From Deinococcus depolymerans (GTDB taxonomy: Bacteria > Deinococcota > Deinococci > Deinococcales > Deinococcaceae), in contig NZ_BAAADB010000008.1 in NCBI RefSeq assembly GCF_039522025.1, forward strand, positions 73,310 through 137,309: 64,000 bases of DNA, in the 5' to 3' direction. A model generated the notes under the pieces. The model saw only the letters and a list, made by a program, of their open reading frames with translations, was not told where the DNA came from and did not search any database. Each line of letters begins with the position of its first letter. Positions within the stretch are counted from its first letter, which is position 1. The translations under genes were made by a program, and so were the position numbers. Positions 47,091 through 60,874 of this stretch are shown here, one piece after another.

Positions 47091-47235
47091 GCGGGCACCG
47101 GCAGGACGCGGGTCTCGCCCACCAGGGTGCGCCGGGCGGCCGTGCGCAGCAGGTGGTCAGCACGCTGCGGGGTGCTGGGCTGCCCGTCCACCTGGGCGGT
47201 CAGGTGCCCGGCGTGATCGGCGCTGACTGCCCATC
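47087..47235 (-). pseudogene. C-terminal fragment of a phage gene at the recombinase junction
   Basis: Frame reads WAVSADHAGHLTAQVDGQPS then TPQRADHLLRTAARRTLVGE and TRVLPVPA-stop, ending at the ATGA overlap with the next gene. At about 47235 it meets the serine-recombinase fragment on the opposite strand, so both are truncated at this junction by a deletion. Confidence 0.5.
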
Positions 47236-47886
47236 CCCTGCCCCGCCCTCGTCACCGACGCGCAGTGGCACGCCGCGCAGCGCACCCCCACCCGCAACCA
47301 CGTCCGCCGTGACCCCAGCCGCTTCCCCCTCTCCGGGCGCCTCACCTGCGCGTGCGGCACGCCCCTCGTCGGGAACGCCCACAAGAGCGGCGCCGGGCAC
47401 ACCATCCTCTACTACCACTGCAGTCCCGACCGGCGCGGCACGCCCACCTGCCCCGCCACCGGCAAAGGCAGCAGCCTCTACCCCGTCAGCACCGTCGGCG
47501 TCGCCGCCCGCCTCGCCCTCGCCGATGCGCTGCGCGACCCCGAGACGCTCACCCGCCTCACCAACCGCCCCCAGGCTGACCCGCACGCCCCCCAGCGCAC
47601 CCTCCTCGAAACCCGCCGGGACGCCCTGATCGACCTGCACCTCGAAGGCCTCATCGACCGCGCCGAATTCACCCGCCGCCGCGACGACCTTCAGGCCCAG
47701 ATCCAGGTCCTCACCCCCACCAGCACCCCGATCCTCCCCGCGCCCGAACTCACCGACCTCGCGGACGGCATCCCCAGCCTCACCGAACACGAGTACATGG
47801 CACTCCTCGATGACCTCGATGTCCACTTCACAACACGAAAAGGCGCGCACGTTGAAGTGCGCGCCCTGAATCTCCCCACCGCATAA
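47227..47886 (+). pseudogene. Large serine recombinase (phage integrase), C-terminal fragment
   Basis: About 219 codons without a start, preceded by an in-frame TGA. PCPALVTDAQWHAAQRTPTR is the end of the recombinase domain; RLTCACGTPLVGN with YYHCSPDRRGTPTCPAT is the Cys4 zinc ribbon; a coiled-coil region follows (LETRRDALIDLHLEGLIDRA, RRRDDLQAQIQVL). The resolvase catalytic domain with its Ser is missing. Its position next to attR fits a phage integrase. Without it the prophage cannot excise by its own enzyme. Confidence 0.82.
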
Positions 47887-47908
47887 GCGCGAGTGGGACG
47901 GCCAAAAC

Positions 47909-50518
<2,610 letters not shown>

Positions 50519-50673
50519 GACAAGCGAGTATAACGCGCGGCGCGGCCCGCACACGTTCGGATTTCAGTGAGGCGCACATAAGCAACTTGAGCCGCAAGCG
50601 CTCAGACAGCATGAACGCACGCTCCAGGGGCGGCAGAGCACCGGTCCTCATGTGCGCCCCGTATGCTCCGCTC

Positions 50674-51138
50674 ATGATCCCGCGCGCCCTGCCTGCCGCC
50701 CTGCTGCTTTCCCTCCTGCTGGCCTCCTGCGCACCCGTGGCGTCCATGCTGGCCTCCCGCGACGGGGCGGGTCCGCCGCCCCGTCAGGCCGGCCCCCTCA
50801 CGGTCGGTGACACCTGGACCGTGAGCGGTCCCATCGACGGGCGCAGCGTCACCACCACCGTCAATGTCACGGACCTCGTGGACGTGCCGGGCGGCACCGC
50901 CAGCGTCAGCGAGCGGGACCGGCTGGAGGCCTTCGCGGCCGGCCGCGTGGGCTACGGCGTGGCGAGGTACGACCCGGACCGCCGGTACGTGACATTCACC
51001 TGGGTGGGTGAGGGCGACGCCACGTACACCTGCGAGGTCACGTCCCCGCTGGGCCTGCCCTACCAGGGCCGCCTGACCATGCAGCGCGGCGGACAGACCG
51101 TCGCCACCGGAACCTGCGAGGCCAGCGTCCGCCAGTAA
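50674..51138 (+). CDS. Small lipoprotein
   Basis: A 154-residue lipoprotein: MIPRALPAALLLSLLLASC (lipobox LASC, Cys 19), linker APVASMLASRDGAGPPPRQ, then a beta domain (GPLTVGDTWTVSGPIDGRSV, RYVTFTWVGEGDATYTCEV). Two Cys near the end (YTCEV, GTCEAS) could pair. TATGCT ends 6 nt before the ATG. No family recognised. Confidence 0.72.
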   Translation: MIPRALPAALLLSLLLASCAPVASMLASRDGAGPPPRQAGPLTVGDTWTVSGPIDGRSVTTTVNVTDLVDVPGGTASVSERDRLEAFAAGRVGYGVARYDPDRRYVTFTWVGEGDATYTCEVTSPLGLPYQGRLTMQRGGQTVATGTCEASVRQ

Positions 51139-51169
51139 CCCGGTGCCGGCCGGTCCATTCCACGCCGCG

Positions 51170-52342
51170 TCAGCCCCAGCGGTACGTCTCGTGCCAGGCG
51201 TCCCCGCGGCGGATGAACGGGGCGCGGCTGCCCAGCACGCGGTGACCGCCCTTGACGGCGGCGCGCACGATCACGCGCGGGTCCAGGGTCGGGTGCAGGG
51301 TGCGCGCGAACGCGACCTCCTCGCGCACGTCGAGGGTCTCGCCGCTGGCGACGGAATCGGTGCCCAGCGCGACCTCCACCCCGGCCGCCGCGAAGGCCGC
51401 CCAGGGGAACACGCCGCACTGCAGGTGGTGGTTGCTGCGCGGGCAGGTCACGACGGCGCTGCCCGCGCGGGCCACGCGGGCGATGTCGTCGGACGTGACG
51501 TTCACCATGTGGACCAGGGTGGGTCTGGCACTCAGTACGCCCAGCTCGTCCAGGTACCGTACGGGCGTCAGGCCCGGTTCCGGCGCGCGGCCGATGACGT
51601 CCGCGAAGGTGTCGGGGTAGAACGCCGCCAGCCGGTTGTCCCAGATGGGACCGCCGCCGCGCGTGTACAGGTCGTGCTCGGCGGGGTGCTCGGCCACGTG
51701 GATCTGCACGGGCAGGCCCTCGCCGGCGGCGTAGTCGCACAGCAGGCGCATCAGGCGGTGGCTGACGGTGTGCGGCGTGTGCGGGGACAGGCCCACGCGC
51801 GGCCCGCCGGGGCGTTCCAGGCGGCGCCAGCGTTCGAGGCGCTCGCGGACGGTGCGGAAGATGTCGTCCGCCCTGTCCGGGAAGGTGCCCAGCGCCTCGT
51901 AGTACAGGACGCCGCCCAGGTCCTCGCGGGCCAGCAGGGCGTCCATGACCTCGGGGGCGTGCATGTACACGATGTCACCCACGCCGCCCGCGCCCAGGTC
52001 GCGCAGGGTGTCCGCGCCGCGCAGGGCGGCGTCCACGCTGCGTTTCTCGCGTTGCGCGACGACCACCTCGGGAATCCAGCGGAAGTACGGCAGGGCCGTG
52101 AACGCGTACGTGCTCATGTCCAGGTGCGTGTGGGCATTCACGGGGGGCGGCGCGATCACGGCCCCGGCGTGTTCCTCGCGGGCGTGCGGGTACGCGGCGC
52201 GCAGCGCGTCCGGGTGCCCGGTGGCGGCGACGGTGCCGCCCACCACGACCACGCCGCCCGGCGACTGCGCGCCCCCCATGCCCGTGAACAGCAGGTCGCA
52301 GGTGAGCAGGCGGGGCAGGTGCGGGTCAGGCAGGTCCGTCAT
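51170..52342 (-). CDS. Amidohydrolase, aminodeoxyfutalosine/adenosine deaminase-like
   Basis: A 390-residue COG0402 deaminase. Zn ligands: His pair in APPPVNAHTHLDMS, His in PVQIHVAEHPAEH, His in NHHLQCG context and Asp in VALGTDSVASGETLDVREE; SPHTPHTVS supplies the substrate-binding His. Members of this clade, including a D. radiodurans homologue, deaminate 6-aminodeoxyfutalosine in the futalosine menaquinone pathway, which Deinococcus uses. That substrate is inferred from family knowledge. ATG 52342 is supported by TAGCAT 7 nt upstream. Confidence 0.8.
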   Translation of the reverse strand: MTDLPDPHLPRLLTCDLLFTGMGGAQSPGGVVVVGGTVAATGHPDALRAAYPHAREEHAGAVIAPPPVNAHTHLDMSTYAFTALPYFRWIPEVVVAQREKRSVDAALRGADTLRDLGAGGVGDIVYMHAPEVMDALLAREDLGGVLYYEALGTFPDRADDIFRTVRERLERWRRLERPGGPRVGLSPHTPHTVSHRLMRLLCDYAAGEGLPVQIHVAEHPAEHDLYTRGGGPIWDNRLAAFYPDTFADVIGRAPEPGLTPVRYLDELGVLSARPTLVHMVNVTSDDIARVARAGSAVVTCPRSNHHLQCGVFPWAAFAAAGVEVALGTDSVASGETLDVREEVAFARTLHPTLDPRVIVRAAVKGGHRVLGSRAPFIRRGDAWHETYRWG

Positions 52343-52383
52343 GGGCGGCATGCTACGCCGCGCAGGGCCTGCCGTCAGGGGGG

Positions 52384-53118
52384 TCACAGCAGCGCGCGGA
52401 TGCGGGCCTCGAGTTCACGGGCAACGGCGTCCGGTCCCTGCGCCAGCGCGGGCGCGCCCAGGTGCCAGCGCCCGCGCTGCTCGAACTCGCTGGTGAACAG
52501 GCTGGCCACGCCGGTCGCGCGGCGGTCCACTTCCAGGATCACGTCCAGTCCGCCGCCCGTGTGGAACAGCATCATCTCGATCTCGGCCACGCGGTACTGG
52601 CCGTGCGGGGGGCGGAAGGCGAGTTCCTGCGCGACGCGGCCGTGGTGGTGTTCGGTCTCGCTGCCGCTCAGGGTGAAGCCCAGGCGCTGCGCGGCCAGGA
52701 TCAGCGTTTCCGCCTCGCGGCTCGGCAGGATCTGCAGGTGGTCCTGATCGCCGGGGTCGGCCGCCCCGGCGATGTCGGCGTCCGTGGCGAGCCACACCTG
52801 CGTGCCGGGCAGCGACAGCGGCGTGTCGAGCGGGACGTTCAGGCTGAACGGGAACTCGCGGGTCTCGCCGGGACGCAGGTCGAAGGCCGGCACGACCGCC
52901 TGCCGGGTCAGCTGGTGCGTGACGTGGGTGTCCTCGTGCCGGTAGCGGGTGGCGAGGCCCAGGTTGATGCGTTCGATGCGCTGCTCGACGCTGCCGCCCT
53001 GCACGACCAGCACGCCGGTCAGGGTGTCCCCGGCGCGCAGGCTGGGGTTGTTCACGCGGGCGTCGACCTTCGCGCCGCCCACACCGATGGCGGCCATCAT
53101 CTTCTTCAGGAATCCCAT
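52384..53118 (-). CDS. Spo0M-like arrestin-fold protein
   Basis: A 244-residue SpoOM-family protein: MGFLKKMMAAIGVGGAKVDA, then NNPSLRAGDTLTGVLVVQGG and VEQRIERINLGLATRYRHE, FPFSLNVPLDTPLSLPGTQV, with LHTGGGLDVILEVDRR-type late strands. The fold is two arrestin-like beta sandwiches. In Bacillus it affects sporulation control; Deinococcus does not sporulate, so here it is a conserved protein of unknown, perhaps cytoskeletal, role. Confidence 0.88.
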   Translation of the reverse strand: MGFLKKMMAAIGVGGAKVDARVNNPSLRAGDTLTGVLVVQGGSVEQRIERINLGLATRYRHEDTHVTHQLTRQAVVPAFDLRPGETREFPFSLNVPLDTPLSLPGTQVWLATDADIAGAADPGDQDHLQILPSREAETLILAAQRLGFTLSGSETEHHHGRVAQELAFRPPHGQYRVAEIEMMLFHTGGGLDVILEVDRRATGVASLFTSEFEQRGRWHLGAPALAQGPDAVARELEARIRALL

Positions 53119-53173
53119 GCGGCCCGGTACGGGTCCCTGCGGCGCGGGGTTCCCGGCGGATGTCCCTGGGGCG

Positions 53174-54013
53174 TCAGGCTTTCTTGCGGGCCGGGGTCTT
53201 GCGGGCGGGGGTCTTGCGGGGCGGGGTCGGGCGGGCGGGTTCCGGTGACGTGGTCGTCTCGCCGGCCGGTGTCGCGTCGTGGGCGGCCATCATGGCGGCC
53301 CCGATGATCCCGGCCTCGTTCAGCAGGGTGGCGGGCACGACGCGGCCGCGCCCGACTTTCAGGTGTTCCTGCCACTTTTCGGCCTTCTTGCTGACGCCGC
53401 CCCCGATGATGAACAGGTCCGGGCTGAACAGCAGTTCCAGGTGTTGCAGGTAGGAGCTGACCCGCTTGCTCCACTGTTTCCAGTTCAGGTCGTCCAGTTC
53501 GCGGGCCCGGTCGGACGCCCAGCTCTCGGCGTGCTTGTCGCGCAGCCACAGGTGCCCGAGTTCCGTGTTGGGGATCAGCACGCCGTCGTGGATCAGGGCG
53601 CTGCCGATGCCGGTGCCGAAGGTCAGGACCATCACGGTGCCCTGCACGCCCCGCCCGGCCCCGAAGCGCGCCTCGGCCAGTCCGGCGGCGTCGGCGTCGT
53701 TGATCAGGTGCACGTCGTGGCCGGTCGCCTCGCTGAACAGCGCGTCGGCGTCCAGGCCCACCCAGTCCGGGTGGACGTTCGCGGCCGACAGCGTGTGGCC
53801 GCGCTGCACGATGCCCGGGAAGGTCACGCCGACCGCTCCTGGCAGTCCGAAGTGAGTGACGAGTTCCGCCACGACCTTCTTCACGTCCTCCGGCGCGGCG
53901 CCTTCCGGGGTGGGAATGCGCCGCCGCTCTCCGACCAGCTGGCCGGTGCGGGTGTCCACGGGTGCGCCCTTGATGCCGCTGCCGCCGATGTCGATGCCCA
54001 GGATCACGCTCAT
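53174..54013 (-). CDS. ppgK: Polyphosphate glucokinase (ROK family)
   Basis: A 279-residue ROK kinase phosphorylating glucose with polyphosphate and/or ATP. GIDIGGSGIKGAPVDTRTG is the phosphate-binding start; HLINDADAAGLAEARFGAG holds the catalytic Asp; LTFGTGIGSALI and IIGGGVSKKAEKW are typical of PpgK. The ROK zinc motif CxCGxxGC is missing, as in PpgK. An unusual basic tail PPRKTPARKTPARKKA follows, resembling histone-like or nucleic-acid/polyphosphate-binding tails. TACGCT ends 7 nt before the ATG. Confidence 0.9.
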   Translation of the reverse strand: MSVILGIDIGGSGIKGAPVDTRTGQLVGERRRIPTPEGAAPEDVKKVVAELVTHFGLPGAVGVTFPGIVQRGHTLSAANVHPDWVGLDADALFSEATGHDVHLINDADAAGLAEARFGAGRGVQGTVMVLTFGTGIGSALIHDGVLIPNTELGHLWLRDKHAESWASDRARELDDLNWKQWSKRVSSYLQHLELLFSPDLFIIGGGVSKKAEKWQEHLKVGRGRVVPATLLNEAGIIGAAMMAAHDATPAGETTTSPEPARPTPPRKTPARKTPARKKA

Positions 54014-54117
54014 GCGGCCCAGCGTACCGCAGTTCCCGGCCGGCCCGGGCGCATCCCCCCGCCACCACAATTGAACGGGGTGTAATTTTGAACCCGTGGC
54101 AGTATCCTGTGCGGATC

Positions 54118-54735
54118 ATGGATTCCACCTCGCTGCGCGAACGCCAGAAGGAGCGCCGCCGCGCCCGCATCTACACCGTCGCCATTGACCTGTTCAAACG
54201 GGGTGGCTTCCAGACCACGACCGCCACCGACATCGCCAAGGCCAGCAACGTCTCGCGCGGCACCTTCTTCAACTACTACCCGTACAAGGAAGCGGTGCTG
54301 CTGGACTACGGCAGCGAGGTCATGAACCGCCTGCGCGACCACGCCGAGGCCCGCCTGCACGACGGCGCCGCGCCCCTGACGGTGCTGTACGAGGTCTGGG
54401 ACCGCCTGGCCGACGAGAACACCCGCGAACGCGACCTGTTCCCCCCGCTGGCGTACGAGGTCATGAACCCCAACCCCGAGCGCGCCCGCACCGCGTACCA
54501 GGCGCTGCCGCTGAGCAAGGTCATCGAACTGATCCTGCGGCCCATGCATCAGGCCGGCATGATGCGCACCGACCTGAGCCTGCAGCGCATCAGCAACCTG
54601 ATCGCCGACACGTACCTGATGGTCGCGCTGCGCTGGAGCGCCTACGGCACCGAGCGTCCCCTGCAGGAGGAGATGCGCCTGGCGCTGAGCCTGCTGCTGG
54701 AAGGGGCCGTGAAACGCGAGCCGCCCCGCCCCTGA
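54118..54735 (+). CDS. TetR/AcrR-family transcriptional regulator
   Basis: A 205-residue repressor. N-terminal helix-turn-helix: RIYTVAIDLFKRGGFQTTTA, TDIAKASNVSRGTFFNYYPY. The ligand domain is helical, with YLMVALRWSAYG near the end. TATCCT lies 9 nt before the ATG, and TTGAAC repeats at 54071 and 54089 could be its own operator. It is divergent from ppgK and in line with the kinase gene downstream. Ligand unknown. Confidence 0.88.
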   Translation: MDSTSLRERQKERRRARIYTVAIDLFKRGGFQTTTATDIAKASNVSRGTFFNYYPYKEAVLLDYGSEVMNRLRDHAEARLHDGAAPLTVLYEVWDRLADENTRERDLFPPLAYEVMNPNPERARTAYQALPLSKVIELILRPMHQAGMMRTDLSLQRISNLIADTYLMVALRWSAYGTERPLQEEMRLALSLLLEGAVKREPPRP

Positions 54736-54782
54736 ACGCCGGACGCGCGGCCCGGAGTGTGCCGCGCGATACACTGCGGCGC

Positions 54783-54945
54783 ATGAAGGCCCTCCTCCCC
54801 TCCCCCCGGGCAGGCCGCGCGTGACACGGGGTCCGTCTGTTTCGCCCCGCCCGCGGCGCACGCCAGCGCCACGCCCGGACACCGTCTTCCCGCCCGCCCG
54901 CCGGGGCGCCTCCGTCCGGGCCGTGCGGCGCGCGCCGGGGGGCGC

Positions 54946-54949
<4 letters not shown>
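54783..54949 (+). CDS. Two tiny overlapping leader ORFs before the kinase gene
   Basis: TACACT ends 7 nt before ATG 54783, the normal leaderless start here. That ATG opens a 13-residue ORF (MKALLPSPRAGRA) whose TGA overlaps GTG 54821. The second ORF has 42 residues, rich in Arg and Pro, and its TGA overlaps ATG 54946 of the kinase. The chain of two 4-nt overlaps suggests ribosomes reach the kinase only by re-initiation. Could also be chance in GC-rich DNA. Confidence 0.4.
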
Positions 54950-56442
<1,493 letters not shown>

Positions 56443-56479
56443 ACGCGGCCGCCCGGGAACGGCCGCGCCCCCGGCGGGC

Positions 56480-56908
56480 TCAGCGGACGCTGAGGCGCAC
56501 GTCCACGTTGCCGCGCGTGGCCACGCTGTACGGGCAGACCTCGTGCGCGGCGTGCATCAGCGCCAGGGCCTGCTCGTCGGTCAGGCCGGGAAAGTGGCCC
56601 TCGAGTTCCACGTCGAGCGCGAAGGCCAGACCGGACTTCTGCAGGCCCACGCGGGCCGTGACGGTGCTGTCGTCGCTCAGGGCGATCTTGGCGCGGCGGG
56701 CGGCGACCCCCAGGGCTCCCTGGAAGCACGCGGCGTACCCGGCGGCGAACAGCTGCTCGGGGTTGGTGCCGGGACCGTCGTCGCCGCCGATGCCGGCGGG
56801 CACGCTGAGGTTCAGGTCGAGGCGGCCATCGCTGCTGCGGGTGGTGCCGGAACGGCCGCCCGTGGCGGTGGCTTCTGCGGTGTAGAGGTTGCTCACGCGG
56901 GCCAGCAT
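56480..56908 (-). CDS. ohr: Organic hydroperoxide resistance protein Ohr (OsmC family)
   Basis: A 142-residue thiol peroxidase reducing organic hydroperoxides. The reactive Cys is in GYAACFQGAL and the resolving Cys in HEVCPYSVATRGNVDVRL; GTNPEQLFAAGYAA and RSSDGRLDLNLSVP are diagnostic of Ohr rather than OsmC. Start at 56908 or at the GTG four codons later (VSNLYTAEAT). No OhrR regulator is adjacent. Confidence 0.93.
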   Translation of the reverse strand: MLARVSNLYTAEATATGGRSGTTRSSDGRLDLNLSVPAGIGGDDGPGTNPEQLFAAGYAACFQGALGVAARRAKIALSDDSTVTARVGLQKSGLAFALDVELEGHFPGLTDEQALALMHAAHEVCPYSVATRGNVDVRLSVR

Positions 56909-56962
56909 GCAACGGAAAGCCCCATCCGGATGGCAAGGAGGCCCACAGAGCGGCGGGGGTCC

Positions 56963-57817
56963 CTACCAGACCTGCACGCGCACGTAGGCGCGGTCGGCGT
57001 AGCCCTCGTGGCCGGGGCGCAGGGGACGCACGTACGGAAAGTGCGTGACGAGCAGCGGATCGCTGCGCAGCAGGTCCTGCAGGCGGCGTTCACTGGCGGC
57101 CAGGGTGCCCAGGACGGCCGGGTACCCGCCGGTGGCGAGACTGACCTCGCGCGGGCCCGGCGGCAGGCGGTGGACGCGCAGGTGGATGTCCGGGACGGAC
57201 TCCCCGTTGATCAGGCCGTACCCGAGCGGACCGGTGGTGTTCGCGAGGGAGGCGTGCGCGACGAGCAGCGGCGCGATGATCGCCTGCGCCGGGTCGTTCG
57301 CCTGAAGTTGCGCGTGCGTGATGCGGCCCGCGCCGCGCGCCAGCATGGCCTGCACGACCAGCGCGCGGGCCTGCGCGGCGGCCGTCAGGGACGGCAGGCT
57401 GCCCGGCAGGCCACCCTGCGCGCCGCTCAGGCCGGGCTCGTCCCACAGCGCCCCGACCTGCCCGACCTGCCAGACCTCGCGGCGGACGCTGCTGACGGCC
57501 GCGAACGCGAAACCCACCTGCAGGCGTTCGCCGCCGCTCAGGGCGTGGCGGAGCGCGAGGTTCAGCGCAGCGCTCAGGTGGTCGGTGGCGGCGCGCAGGG
57601 TCGCGTCCGGGGGCAGGTCGCGCAGGGCCGCCAGCCCGACCGTCGCGGCGAAGCGGGCGGGGGGCAGACCGCGCGGCTGCGTGCCGCCGGAAGTCGCGCC
57701 GAAACTCAGGCCGGCGACCAGGGCGACGTGGTACGGCGTGACCAGCAGCAGGTCCGCGCCCTGTTCCGGCGGGCCCGCGCGGGAGCGGACGCTGGATTCC
57801 ATCACGCTCAGGGCCAT
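56963..57817 (-). CDS. Hypothetical protein, possibly PP2C-like fold
   Basis: A 284-residue soluble protein with MALSVMESSVRSRAGPPEQG, DLLLVTPYHVALVAGLSFGA, RFAATVGLAALRDLPPDATL, RREVWQVGQVGALWDE and a C-terminal PDIHLRVHRLPPGPREVSLA. The EVWQVGQV phrase and overall strand order recall PP2C-type phosphatases, but the metal-binding Asp residues are not evident. TAAAAT ends 6 nt before the ATG. Function unknown. Confidence 0.65.
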   Translation of the reverse strand: MALSVMESSVRSRAGPPEQGADLLLVTPYHVALVAGLSFGATSGGTQPRGLPPARFAATVGLAALRDLPPDATLRAATDHLSAALNLALRHALSGGERLQVGFAFAAVSSVRREVWQVGQVGALWDEPGLSGAQGGLPGSLPSLTAAAQARALVVQAMLARGAGRITHAQLQANDPAQAIIAPLLVAHASLANTTGPLGYGLINGESVPDIHLRVHRLPPGPREVSLATGGYPAVLGTLAASERRLQDLLRSDPLLVTHFPYVRPLRPGHEGYADRAYVRVQVW

Positions 57818-57904
57818 GCGGGCATTTTATGAGACTTCATGTGAAATTTTCGTGGTTCCCGGGGGATGCCCCCACTGGGCGTATCCGCGCCACCCGGCGC
57901 GTCA

Positions 57905-58058
57905 TACGGACTCCGATGGAATGGCTTACAAAGCCGTTCAATCCGAGCGAAGCGACTCGGAGAGCTGCTCCGCAGAGGAGGAGCAAAGCGGGTTCCGGAC
58001 GTGGAGTTGACAGATCGGTGGTGTTCCGATCTGTGAACGAAACAAACGGCAGTCCGTA
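57905..58058 (+). repeat. MITE-like repeat family I, copy G (154 bp)
   Basis: TACGGACTCCGATGGAATGG at the left, AACGGCAGTCCGTA at the right. TCA at 57902-57904 and 58059-58061. The right TCA is shared with copy H, so the two copies lie tail to tail. Confidence 0.92.
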
Positions 58059-58061
58059 TCA

Positions 58062-58185
58062 TACGGACTGCCGTCTGTTCCGCCGAAAATCCGGAACCCG
58101 TCCCGCTCCTCCCCGCTCAGCGGCGCAGCTCTGACAGTCCGCTCGGAGGGAACGGTTCTCGCGAGCCATTCCATCGGAGTCCGGA
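58062..58185 (-). repeat. MITE-like repeat family I, copy H (124 bp)
   Basis: Inverted relative to G: TACGGACTGCCGTCTGTTCC at the left, CATCGGAGTCCGGA at the right. Flanked by TCA at 58059-58061 and 58186-58188; the right one is the TGA stop of pdxH on the minus strand. Shortest copy of the family. Confidence 0.9.
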
Positions 58186-58829
58186 TCAGGGTGCGAGCCG
58201 GTCGATCTGCCAGCCGCCGGCCTCCCGGCGCGCGTACCGGAAACGGTCGTGCAGGCGGCTCTCGCGGCCCTGCCAGAACTCCCACTCCTGCACCTGCACG
58301 CGGAAGCCACCCCAGAAGGCCGGGCGGGGAATCACGGTGCCCGGCGGGTAACGGGCGTCCAGCGCCGCGAAGGCCGCGTCGAGCGCGGCGCGGTCCCGGA
58401 TGGGCGCGCTCTGCGGGTCGCTGGCGTGCGCGGCCAGCTGCGACTCGCGCGGGCGGGCGTGAAAGTACGCGTCGCTCTCGGCGTCCGGCACGCGCGTCAC
58501 GGGGCCATAGGCGCGCACCTGCCGTTCATGCTCGGCCCAGTGGAACAGCAGTTCCGCCTGCGGGTTGGCACCCAGGTCGCGGCCCTTGTGCGACCCGTAG
58601 TTGGTGTAGAAGGTCAGGCCGCGTTCGTCCGCGCCGCGCAGCAGCACGGTGCGCACGCCCGGCCGCCCGGCCGCGTCGGCAGTGGCGAGGCTCAGCGCGT
58701 ACGGTTCGCGCAGGCCCGCATCGATGGCCTCCTGCAGCCACCCCCGGAACTGCGCCAGCGGGTCGGGGTTCAGGTCCGCGCGGCGCAGTTCGGCGCGGGT
58801 GTACGACAGTCTCAGTCCGGTCAGGTCGG

Positions 58830-58833
<4 letters not shown>
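58186..58833 (-). CDS. pdxH: Pyridoxamine 5'-phosphate oxidase
   Basis: A 215-residue FMN enzyme making pyridoxal phosphate from PNP/PMP. Landmarks: [60 protein letters not shown], [32 protein letters not shown] and [13 protein letters not shown] start overlaps the mutM stop by 4 nt. The stop codon is the TCA flank of repeat copy H; the family usually ends RLxP, so the C-terminus RLAP is natural. Confidence 0.95.
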
Positions 58834-59672
<839 letters not shown>

Positions 59673-59730
59673 ACGCCCGAGCATAGGCCGCGCCGCCCGG
59701 CGGAACTGCGGTGTTCGTTTCAGGGCGTCC

Positions 59731-60201
59731 TTACGGGAAGTACACCTGCTCGGCCCGCAGGACGCGGGTGCCGTTCAGGTGCAGCGCCACGACCCGCTCG
59801 CTGAACGGCCAGCAGCCCTGCGGCGCAAAGCCCTTCCAGGCGGACACGAACGTCTCCAGCGGCACGGCCTGCACGCCGTCCGGGCGGTCCAGGCACGAGA
59901 GCGCGAACACGGTGCGGGCGTCGGTCTTCAGGGTCCGCAGCAGGGGACTGACGTTCCGGACGTACATCCCACCCGGGTTCGCCTCGAAGTACGCCTGCGC
60001 GGACGGGTAGTCACCGAGCGCCACGACGCGGCGGGCGTCGGCGTCGGTGTCCGAGAACACGTCCACGTAATCCAGGGTCAGGGTGGCGACGCGTCCCTGC
60101 ACCTGCACGCCCCGCAGCACGGCGTACTGCGTGGTCGTGGCGGCCAGGGCGGACGGGGTCAGCATGGCCGCCAGGAGCGGCAGGGCAGGCAGCAGACGCA
60201 T
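59731..60201 (-). CDS. Secreted hypothetical protein
   Basis: A 156-residue exported protein with signal MRLLPALPLLAAMLTPSALA. Mature part: TTTQYAVLRGVQVQGRVATL, TLDYVDVFSDTDADARRVVA, GMYVRNVSPLLRTLKTDART, with Cys in LSCLDRP and GCWPF that may pair. TACGCT ends 6 nt before the ATG. Family not recognised. Confidence 0.7.
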   Translation of the reverse strand: MRLLPALPLLAAMLTPSALAATTTQYAVLRGVQVQGRVATLTLDYVDVFSDTDADARRVVALGDYPSAQAYFEANPGGMYVRNVSPLLRTLKTDARTVFALSCLDRPDGVQAVPLETFVSAWKGFAPQGCWPFSERVVALHLNGTRVLRAEQVYFP

Positions 60202-60241
60202 GCGTCCAGCGTACCCCGTCCGGGGCGCTACGCTACGCGGC

Positions 60242-60874
60242 ATGACCACGCTGCTCCTGACCGGTTTCGAGCCGTTCCACACGCATCCCGTCAACCCGAG
60301 CGCCGAGGCGGCCCGGGCGCTGGACGGCACGCAGGCAGGCAACCTGCGGGTCGTGTCGGCGCTGCTGCCGGTCGAGCCGCACGCCGCGTGCGCGCGCCTG
60401 ACGGAACTGCTGGACACCCGGCGCCCGGCCGCCGTCCTGCTGACCGGACTGGCGAGCGGGCGGCCGCAGGTGACGCTGGAACGCGTGGCCGTGAACGTCA
60501 TGGACTTCCGCATTCCCGACAATGCCGGGCAGCAGCACCGGGACGTGCCGGTGCAGCCGGGCGGCCCGGACGCGTACCTGAGCACCCTGCCGCTGCGGGC
60601 CGTGCTGGCCGCATGGCACGGGGCGGGCATTCCCGGTCAGCTGAGCGACACGGCCGGAACGTTCGTGTGCAACGCGGTCATGTACCACGCGCTGCACACC
60701 CTGCGCGCCCTGGGCCGCCCGGACGTGCCGTGCGGGTTCCTGCACCTGCCCGCCAGCGCCGGGGTCGCCCTGGCCGAGGCGAAAGCCGTGCCGTACCTCC
60801 CGCAGGCGGAACTGACCCGCGCGGTCGAGGTGGCTGCCCGGACCGTGGCGGCGTCGGTCAGCGGCGAGGCGTAG
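60242..60874 (+). CDS. pcp: Pyrrolidone-carboxylate peptidase (C15)
   Basis: A 210-residue cysteine peptidase removing N-terminal pyroglutamate. LLTGFEPFHTHPVNPSAEAA is the conserved start; Glu in QVTLERVAVNVMDFRIPDN; the nucleophile Cys in SDTAGTFVCNAVMYHAL; His in CGFLHLPASAG. TACGCT ends 7 nt before the ATG; the 40-bp gap to the divergent gene contains both -10 boxes. The stop codon TAG overlaps the TA flank of the family II repeat. Confidence 0.95.
   Translation: MTTLLLTGFEPFHTHPVNPSAEAARALDGTQAGNLRVVSALLPVEPHAACARLTELLDTRRPAAVLLTGLASGRPQVTLERVAVNVMDFRIPDNAGQQHRDVPVQPGGPDAYLSTLPLRAVLAAWHGAGIPGQLSDTAGTFVCNAVMYHALHTLRALGRPDVPCGFLHLPASAGVALAEAKAVPYLPQAELTRAVEVAARTVAASVSGEA

Noticed and set aside
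57829..58134. Open frame across repeat copies G and H
   Set aside because: Made of repeat sequence with no start signal; the same peptide phrases appear in copies A and F.
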